Origin: Nonomuraea muscovyensis
GTDB lineage: Bacteria; Actinomycetota; Actinomycetes; Streptosporangiales; Streptosporangiaceae
Assembly (NCBI RefSeq): GCF_014207745.1
Contig: NZ_JACHJB010000003.1
Span: 992,001-1,056,000 of the forward strand
Length of the DNA stretch: 64,000 nucleotides
Reading direction: 5' to 3'
The notes under the pieces are model-generated. The model made no database searches. It was not told the origin of the DNA and saw nothing but the letters and a program-made list of their open reading frames with translations. The position numbers were made by a program, and so were the translations under genes. Numbering within the stretch: the first letter of the stretch is position 1; each line of letters opens with the position of its first letter. Of the stretch, positions 58,300-64,000 are shown one piece after another.

Positions 58300-60033
58300 G
58301 TGCTGATCAGACAGCTCGCAGCGCACGCCGGAGACAGGCGCGACCTGCCGCCCCCCTACTACCGCAACCGAAACGTACGGTGGGCGATCGACCTGGACGG
58401 GGACGGACGCCCCCGAGGAGGCCGCCTGGTGGACCTGAGCACCGTCGAGGCCAAGTCAGGAGTGCTGCTCGACACCCCGTACGTGCAGCGCTCCGGCACC
58501 GGATCGCTGCCGTTCCTGCTCACTGACACCTTGCAGTACGTCCTGGCGATGCCCAAGGACGACAGCGACAAGCAGATGGCCGATGCCCGCCGGCGCGCCG
58601 AGGACTTCGCCGAACTGGTCTACCGGTGGGCCAAGGACGAACCGCTGGCCGAGCCCGTGGTGCGTTTCCTGAGGCGCGGCACCTTCTCCGAGGTGGAGAT
58701 CCCCGTACAGGCCAAGCCGTCCGACGTGGTGGCGATCCGCACGGATCAGGGGTGGGTGCACGCCCTGCCATCCTCCGTTCAGGTGTGGGGGCAGATCGTA
58801 CGAGAGCGCAAGAGCGCGGCCGGCGGGCTGGGAATCTGCCTGTCCTGCGGGGAGGGAGGTCCGTTGCTGGCCACCATTCCCGAGCCGGTCAAGCCGGGTG
58901 GCATCCCCGTGGCAGGGGGCCGCGGCCGGGATGCGCAGCTCGTGTCGATCAACAAGACCGCGCAGGGGCGTGGGGGCATCACACAACTGGCCAATACGCC
59001 GATCTGTGACACCTGTGGTGGGCAGGCGATGTCGGTGCTGAACGCTCTGCTGGCAGACCGGCAGCACCACTACCGCGGCTCTGACAGCGTCCTGGTGTGG
59101 TGGCTCCGCCGCCCGGCCCCGTTCTCGCTGCTGGGAGCCGTCCGAGACGCTCAGTCGCAGGACGTCAGGGGCATCATCGAGCAGGTGCACCTCCCACCGG
59201 CCCGACGTGCCGACTGGCTGCACGACAACGACTTCTACGCGGTGACCCTGTCGGCGAACCAGAGCCGCGTGGTGATCCGTGACTGGATCGACGTCCCGCT
59301 GATCGAGCTGTGTCAGCACCTGAACACGTGGTTCGCCGACCACGAGATGGCAGACCTATGGGAGGACGGTCCGCAGCGAGTCCCGCTGTGGCGGATGGCA
59401 GCTGCACTGGGCAGGCACGGCAAGCAGGGCTACGTCAGGGACACCGCACCCCGGTCGGCCGAGCGAGACCTCATGGCGGCCGCCCTGCACGGCACGCCGC
59501 TGCCCACCAACCTGCTGGCCCGCCTGATCCAGCGCGTCCGCGCCGACAACCGCGTGGACCTGCCTCGCGCCGCGCTCCTGCGCCTGCTGCTCGTCCGAGC
59601 CGACCCGGCCATGAAGGAGATCCTGTTGGAGCATCTCAACCTCGACACCCGTGACCCCGCCTACCTGTGCGGACGCGTCTTCGCGGTACTGGAGGACATC
59701 CAGCGCACTGCCCTGGACAACATCAACACCACCATCGGGGACAAGTTCTTCGGCGCGGCCATGGCCAGGCCGCTGCCGGTGCTCACCATGCTGCGCAAGA
59801 ACGCCACCGGCCATCTGCGGCGGCTGCGCGGCAGCAGGAAGGCCGCCGGGATCGCCCTGGACAAACGCCTGGATGAGATCTTCCAGAAGTTCGCCGCCGA
59901 GCTGCCGGCCACCCTGGACCTCGCCGGTCAGGGACGCTTCGTCCTCGGCTACCACCAGCAGAGATCGGCCGATCGGGAGGCGGCGCGTGCCGCAGCTGCC
60001 GCACGCAAGACCGCCGCGCCCGAGTCCGCCTGA
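58300..60033 (+). CDS. cas8c: Cas8c, type I-C Cascade large subunit
   Basis: 577 residues from GTG 58300, 4 bp after cas5. Csd1/Cas8c features: LIRQLAAHAGDRRDLPPPYY at the start, two CxxC pairs (GICLSCGEGG and PICDTCGGQ) that can bind zinc, GSDSVLVWWLRRPAPFSLLG, and an all-helical C-terminal third (LPVLTMLRKNATGHLRRLRG, DKRLDEIFQKF). It recognises the PAM and holds target DNA; its 3' region probably also yields the small Cas11-like subunit in type I-C systems. Confidence 0.94.
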   Translation: MLIRQLAAHAGDRRDLPPPYYRNRNVRWAIDLDGDGRPRGGRLVDLSTVEAKSGVLLDTPYVQRSGTGSLPFLLTDTLQYVLAMPKDDSDKQMADARRRAEDFAELVYRWAKDEPLAEPVVRFLRRGTFSEVEIPVQAKPSDVVAIRTDQGWVHALPSSVQVWGQIVRERKSAAGGLGICLSCGEGGPLLATIPEPVKPGGIPVAGGRGRDAQLVSINKTAQGRGGITQLANTPICDTCGGQAMSVLNALLADRQHHYRGSDSVLVWWLRRPAPFSLLGAVRDAQSQDVRGIIEQVHLPPARRADWLHDNDFYAVTLSANQSRVVIRDWIDVPLIELCQHLNTWFADHEMADLWEDGPQRVPLWRMAAALGRHGKQGYVRDTAPRSAERDLMAAALHGTPLPTNLLARLIQRVRADNRVDLPRAALLRLLLVRADPAMKEILLEHLNLDTRDPAYLCGRVFAVLEDIQRTALDNINTTIGDKFFGAAMARPLPVLTMLRKNATGHLRRLRGSRKAAGIALDKRLDEIFQKFAAELPATLDLAGQGRFVLGYHQQRSADREAARAAAAARKTAAPESA

Positions 60034-60068
60034 CCCATCGTCACCCGTCCCGAAAGGAACTCCTCGGC

Positions 60069-60929
60069 ATGTCCGTCCACCTGGACCCCGCCCGTAAGCA
60101 CGACTTCGTCTTCCTGTTCGACGTGCGCGACGGCAACCCCAACGGTGACCCCGACGCCGGCGGCATGCCGCGGACAGATCCGGAAACCGGCCACGGCCTG
60201 GTCACCGACGTGGCGATCAAACGCAAGATTCGGAACATGGTGGCTCTGATCAACGAGGGCGTCGCCGGTTACGACATCTACGTTGAGGCCGGAGTCGCGC
60301 TCAACGCCCAGCACGAGCGCGCCTACGCCGCGCTGAACCTGGACCCCAAGCAGCGGCGCAAGTCCGAGTTCGAGGCGCAGCAGTGGATGTGCCAGACCTT
60401 CTACGACGTGCGGATGTTCGGCGCCGTCATGACCACCGGCACCAAGCCGTGCGGACGCGTCCAAGGGCCGATGCAGCTCACCTTCTCCCGGTCCATCGAC
60501 GTGGTCCTCCCTCAGGAGCACGGCATCACCCGCGTCACGCAGACCCGCCAGGACGACATCGACAAGGGCGAGTCGACCGAAATGGGTAACAAGCACATGA
60601 TCCCTTACGCTCTCTACCTCGGTTACGGGCATTTCAGCGCGCCTCTGGCCCGCCGCACCGGTGTGACTGGCCAGGACCTGGAGACGTTCTGGCGGGCCAT
60701 GACACTGATGTTCGAGCACGACCGCGCCTCTACCCGCGGCGAGATGGCGCTGCGCGGCCTGTACGTGTTCAGCCACGACGACCCCTTCGGCCGGGCTCCG
60801 GCCCATCAACTGTTCGACCGCGTCGAGGTCGCCGCTACCCAGCCGATTCCGCGCTCGTTCGCCGACTACACCGTCTCCGTCAGGAGCGACCTCCCCGAGG
60901 GGATCGCCCTCACCTCCGTCACCGAGTGA
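60069..60929 (+). CDS. cas7: Cas7 (Csd2), type I-C Cascade backbone
   Basis: 286 residues from ATG 60069, AAAGGA upstream. Signature block FDVRDGNPNGDPDAGGMPRT with DVAIKRKIRNMV is diagnostic for Csd2/Cas7. FYDVRMFGAVMTTG and ALYVFSHDDPFGRA follow (VFSHDDPFG in this protein). Several copies line the crRNA in Cascade. It overlaps cas4 as GTGA. Confidence 0.95.
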   Translation: MSVHLDPARKHDFVFLFDVRDGNPNGDPDAGGMPRTDPETGHGLVTDVAIKRKIRNMVALINEGVAGYDIYVEAGVALNAQHERAYAALNLDPKQRRKSEFEAQQWMCQTFYDVRMFGAVMTTGTKPCGRVQGPMQLTFSRSIDVVLPQEHGITRVTQTRQDDIDKGESTEMGNKHMIPYALYLGYGHFSAPLARRTGVTGQDLETFWRAMTLMFEHDRASTRGEMALRGLYVFSHDDPFGRAPAHQLFDRVEVAATQPIPRSFADYTVSVRSDLPEGIALTSVTE

Positions 60930-61591
60930 CCGACGCCGCTCCGCAGGCCGGCGGCGTCCCCCTTCAGCAGGTGATGCTGTCGGCACTGGAACATCACGCC
61001 TACTGCCCACGCCAAGCCGGCCTCATCCTTCTGGAGGATGGATACGCCGACGACGCGTCGACCATCCGAGGCACCCTCATGCACCAGCGCGTCCACGAGC
61101 CAGGGCACGAGACACGCGGCGCTGTGCGTACCTTGCGGGCCCTTCCGGTGTGGCACGACGGGCTCGCGCTGGTCGGCGTCTGCGACGTGGTGGAGATCCA
61201 CAGCGACGGGCGGGTCATCCCGATCGAGCACAAGTCCGGCTCGTACACGCAGGGCGGACCCGCTGACGTCCAGGTGACCGGCCAGGCGATGTGCCTGGAG
61301 GCCATGTTCAGCTGCTCCATCCCCTACGGTGTGATCTACTCTGCCGCGGATCGGCGCAGACATACCGTCGCACTCGACGCCGCCGCCCGGAATCGTGTCC
61401 TCACCCTTGCCGACGAGGTGCGGCACACGCTTGCCGTGGCCACGCTTCCCGGCGCAGTCGCTGATCAGCGATGCCGACGCTGCTCGATGCACGACATGTG
61501 CATGCCTCGCGTCCTGGCCCGCCAGGGTGCCATCACGCGGGCCGCGTCCAAGCTGTTCACCCCTCAACCTGAAGCGGTATGGGATGACTGA
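60926..61591 (+). CDS. cas4: Cas4 nuclease
   Basis: 221 residues from GTG 60926. RecB-like nuclease: Asp in GVCDVVEIHSDG, Glu-x-Lys in PIEHKSGSYT, and QxxxY-type VTGQAMCLEAMF. The Fe-S cysteines are YCPRQ near residue 27 and RCRRCSMHDMCMP at the C-terminus. It trims pre-spacer ends and helps select PAM-proximal orientation. Overlaps cas1 by 8 bp. Confidence 0.93.
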   Translation: MTDAAPQAGGVPLQQVMLSALEHHAYCPRQAGLILLEDGYADDASTIRGTLMHQRVHEPGHETRGAVRTLRALPVWHDGLALVGVCDVVEIHSDGRVIPIEHKSGSYTQGGPADVQVTGQAMCLEAMFSCSIPYGVIYSAADRRRHTVALDAAARNRVLTLADEVRHTLAVATLPGAVADQRCRRCSMHDMCMPRVLARQGAITRAASKLFTPQPEAVWDD

Positions 61592-62612
61592 ACTCCTCAA
61601 CACCCTCTACGTCCAGACCCAAGGAGCAAGCCTCCATCTCGATCACGACAGCCTTAAGATCGTCATCCCGGAGACTCCCAAGAAGACGCTGCCCCTGCGC
61701 CGTCTGGACGGCATCGTGGTCTACGGTCATGTGTCCCTGTCCGCCGAACTGCTCGCCCGGTGCGCGGAAGACGGCCGGTCCGTGGTCTGGATGAGTCTGT
61801 CTGGACGATTCCTTGGCCGAGTCGACGGGCCGACCCGCGGGAACGTCATGCTCCGCCACGCGCAGCACCTCTCGCATGCGGATCCCGTTCTGCGCCTGCA
61901 GATCGCCAGAAGTTGCGTCGCGGGCAAGCTGCAGAACTCCCGGCAGATCCTCCTCCGCGGAGCGCGCGACGCCACCGATCAGGCGCAGGTCACGCTGCGG
62001 TCGCTCGCGCAGGACATCGAAGATCTCCTGGGCCGCGCCGAAGACGCCGGGACCCTCGACGAACTCATGGGGTTGGAAGGTCAGGCGGCCCGCCTGTACT
62101 TCGAGGGACTGAGCCACATGCTCCGACCGCTGTCCGACATTCCCTCCTTCGCCAACCGGACGAGGCGTCCTCCCACTGATCCCGTCAACGCGCTGCTGTC
62201 GTACCTGTACGGTCTGACTCGCGCCCTCGTCCACGGAGCAGCCGAGCAGGTAGGCCTCGACCCGTACCTCGGCTTCCTCCACGGCATGCGCCCCGGCAAG
62301 CCGGCTCTCGCCCTGGACCTCATGGAAGAGTTTCGCCCCATTCACGCCGACCGGCTCGGACTCAACCTTCTCAACCGCAAACAACTGCGAAAGGAGCACT
62401 TCGAGACCCTGCCGGGCGGAGCGGTCCAGATGACGGAGGACGGCCGGCGCCTCGTCCTCACGGAGTGGCAGGCGTGGAAGAACAAGGACTGGCCGCACAA
62501 ACTGCTCGGGCGCAAAGTCTCCGCCTCGCTGCTGCCCGTCGTCCAAGCCCGCCTCCTAGCCCGGCACATCCGCGGCGAACTGCCTGCTTACATCCCCTGG
62601 ACGGTTGGCTGA
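61584..62612 (+). CDS. cas1: Cas1 integrase
   Basis: 342 residues from ATG 61584. Metal-binding residues fit: Glu in ARLYFEGLSHML, His in FLHGMRPGKPALALDLMEEF, and Asp/Glu in the same segment. VVYGHVSLSAELLARCAEDG is the N-terminal domain turn. It joins new spacers at the leader-repeat border with Cas2. One-base overlap with cas2. Confidence 0.96.
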   Translation: MTELLNTLYVQTQGASLHLDHDSLKIVIPETPKKTLPLRRLDGIVVYGHVSLSAELLARCAEDGRSVVWMSLSGRFLGRVDGPTRGNVMLRHAQHLSHADPVLRLQIARSCVAGKLQNSRQILLRGARDATDQAQVTLRSLAQDIEDLLGRAEDAGTLDELMGLEGQAARLYFEGLSHMLRPLSDIPSFANRTRRPPTDPVNALLSYLYGLTRALVHGAAEQVGLDPYLGFLHGMRPGKPALALDLMEEFRPIHADRLGLNLLNRKQLRKEHFETLPGGAVQMTEDGRRLVLTEWQAWKNKDWPHKLLGRKVSASLLPVVQARLLARHIRGELPAYIPWTVG

Positions 62613-62902
62613 TGCAACTGCTCCTGACGTACGACGTGGTGACCACCACACCGGAGGGCCGCCGCCGGCTACGGCAGATGGCCAAGCTGTGCGAGGGATA
62701 CGGGCATCGTGTGCAGAAGTCCGTGTTCGAGATCACGTGCACGGACGCCGAGCTACTCACTCTGCTCGACTCCGCAACACGGATCATCGATGTGTCCGAC
62801 GATTCTGTACGGGTCTATCGGCTGCCGAGCAACTGCTTCGATGCGGTGCATCGCCTGGGTGTAGCGGAGCCCGCACCCCATCATGATCCGCTCATCCTGT
62901 AG
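62612..62902 (+). CDS. cas2: Cas2 integration partner
   Basis: 96 residues from ATG 62612. Ferredoxin-like fold with LLLTYDVVTTTPEGRRRLR and the HRVQKSVFEI motif of Cas2. Forms the Cas1-Cas2 complex; last gene of the operon. Confidence 0.95.
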   Translation: MQLLLTYDVVTTTPEGRRRLRQMAKLCEGYGHRVQKSVFEITCTDAELLTLLDSATRIIDVSDDSVRVYRLPSNCFDAVHRLGVAEPAPHHDPLIL

Positions 62903-63032
62903 TTCGGAACCTGAAGTGCTCACGCGACACGCAGTAGGTTCCTAAGAAGTTATCGCCCAATATGTTCCTTGATAAGTGAATCCGCATATCTTCCTATCGG
63001 CATCGAGAAGGCATAACGCCTGCTCAGATGCC
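62903..63032 (+). promoter_or_regulatory. CRISPR array 2 leader
   Basis: 130 bp between cas2 and the first repeat. AGGTTCCTAAGAAGTTATC, ATGTTCCTTGATAAGTGAAT and TGCTCAGATGCC are near-identical, in order and spacing, to the leader of array 1. Likely carries the promoter and integration signals for rightward transcription. Confidence 0.88.
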
Positions 63033-64000
63033 GTGGCGGTCGCCCTCCGGGGCGACCGAGGATCGCAACTACGCCGGCGAAGTCGAGATCGACTTTGACC
63101 GGGGTGGCGGTCGCCCTCCGGGGCGACCGAGGATCGCAACTTCCAGATGGTCAACGGCTGGCTCGCGAGTAAGTGACGTGGCGGTCGCCCTCCGGGGCGA
63201 CCGAGGATCGCAACCGGCTCATGCCGCCTCGTGCATGGAGGCGCGCCGGTCGTGGCGGTCGCCCTCCGGGGCGACCGAGGATCGCAACCTCCACCACGTC
63301 CTCGACCGGCGTCCGCTGGCCCTGTGGCGGTCGCCCTCCGGGGCGACCGAGGATCGCAACGACGTCGGCGAGGACGTCAACGCCCCGGGCACCCGTGGCG
63401 GTCGCCCTCCGGGGCGACCGAGGATCGCAACATAGAGGGCTCCGGTCAGCGGGTAGGTAGCGGAAGTGGCGGTCGCCCTCCGGGGCGACCGAGGATCGCA
63501 ACCCCGACAAGACGTTCGAGGGCTACGCCCGCGCCATGGTGGCGGTCGCCCTCCGGGGCGACCGAGGATCGCAACGGCCTGGACGTGAGCGGCTGGCTCC
63601 TGGGCTGGGGTGGCGGTCGCCCTCCGGGGCGACCGAGGATCGCAACAGCTCAGGGTCTCCGGCCATGCGGCCTGTGAGGGTGTGGCGGTCGCCCTCCGGG
63701 GCGACCGAGGATCGCAACGCATCGCTCCACGTGCTGTCCGCCTCGGGCACCACGTGGCGGTCGCCCTCCGAGGCGACCGAGGATCGCAACGCATCGCTCC
63801 ACGTGCTGTCCGCCTCGGGCACCACGTGGCGGTCGCCCTCCGGGGCGACCGAGGATCGCAACTCGACAGTCAGCAGCTCGGCGGCATGGCCGACGAGGGT
63901 GGCGGTCGCCCTCCGGGGCGACCGAGGATCGCAACGCCGCGAGCGAGTCGAGATTGCTGATGGTGAGCGTCGTGGCGGTCGCCCTCCGGGGCGACCGAGG
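63033..64000 (+). CRISPR. CRISPR array 2, type I-C, transcribed rightward, cut by window end
   Basis: Repeats of 37 bp begin at 63033, 63104, 63178, 63252, 63324, 63395, 63466, 63539, 63610, 63682, 63754, 63826, 63899 and 63972 (the last cut at 29 bp by the window end). Thirteen spacers of 34-37 bp. The repeat is the same as the older half of array 1 (loop TCCG). The copy at 63754 has one G-to-A change (CTCCGAGGCG), and the spacers on either side of it are identical (35 bp). The array continues beyond the window. Confidence 0.97.

Noticed and set aside
62942..63960. Open frames through array 2 on both strands
   Set aside because: Same artefact of in-phase CRISPR repeats.

Overview
The window is about 64 kb of very GC-rich DNA (roughly 70 %). 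Gene content, frequent GTG starts, 1-4 bp stop/start overlaps and several probably leaderless genes all suggest an actinobacterium. The sterol-type lipid genes, the AftD/DUF3068 cell-envelope block, the LAL regulator and the LysE, PucR and NAT genes fit a Streptosporangiales-like organism (Nonomuraea/Streptosporangium type). That placement is inference; no rRNA or other marker gene is present.

Layout. 1-4.97 kb: cell-envelope block with the 3' part of an AftD-like arabinosyltransferase, an acyltransferase, a SAM methyltransferase and a divergent DUF3068 gene. 5.0-14.2 kb: lipid/steroid-type catabolism. It holds a nitronate-monooxygenase-like flavoprotein, a Phd/VapC toxin-antitoxin pair, a crotonase, and a five-gene operon fadD - DUF35 (OB-fold) - ltp4-like - ltp3-like - fadD19-like. 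The intergenic regions carry KstR-like (AAC-N2-GTT) and three perfect KstR2-like (AnCAAGnnCTTGnT) boxes. 14.2-31.4 kb: mixed housekeeping genes (LysE/LysR, cysteine dioxygenase-like, DinB, NhaA, PucR regulator, class A PBP, M20 peptidase, class III aminotransferase plus alanine dehydrogenase, Sel1-repeat protein, TauE/SafE-cupredoxin fusion, methyltransferase). 31.5-44.3 kb: NarL-type two-component pair, gamma-glutamyltransferase, an internally deleted flavin monooxygenase, SURF1/DUF3817 and small membrane proteins, a degenerate pseudokinase, arylamine N-acetyltransferase, and an OmpR-type regulator with a histidine kinase fused in frame to a multi-TM DUF4153/DUF4173-like domain. 44.4-53.6 kb: a D-amino-acid-type operon (D-aminoacylase, D-threonine-aldolase/D-serine-dehydratase-like enzyme, unknown TIM-barrel-like protein), TetR plus LysE, a large LuxR-family ATPase, a GNAT enzyme and a single-domain response regulator.

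53.66-64.0 kb: tRNA-Arg(CCG), followed by a complete type I-C CRISPR-Cas locus (cas3-cas5-cas8c-cas7-cas4-cas1-cas2). Two arrays with the same repeat flank it and are transcribed outward, away from the cas genes. Their leaders are clearly homologous. Array 1 (15 clear repeats plus one degenerate) carries a repeat-sequence switch part-way along. Array 2 (at least 14 repeats, cut by the window end) carries a duplicated spacer. The cas genes look less GC-rich than their neighbours, which fits horizontal acquisition next to a tRNA gene.

The most noteworthy points are the KstR/KstR2-like operator clusters around a putative sterol side-chain aldolase operon, the histidine kinase-membrane domain fusion, the deleted monooxygenase, the double pseudokinase and the CRISPR repeat/spacer history.
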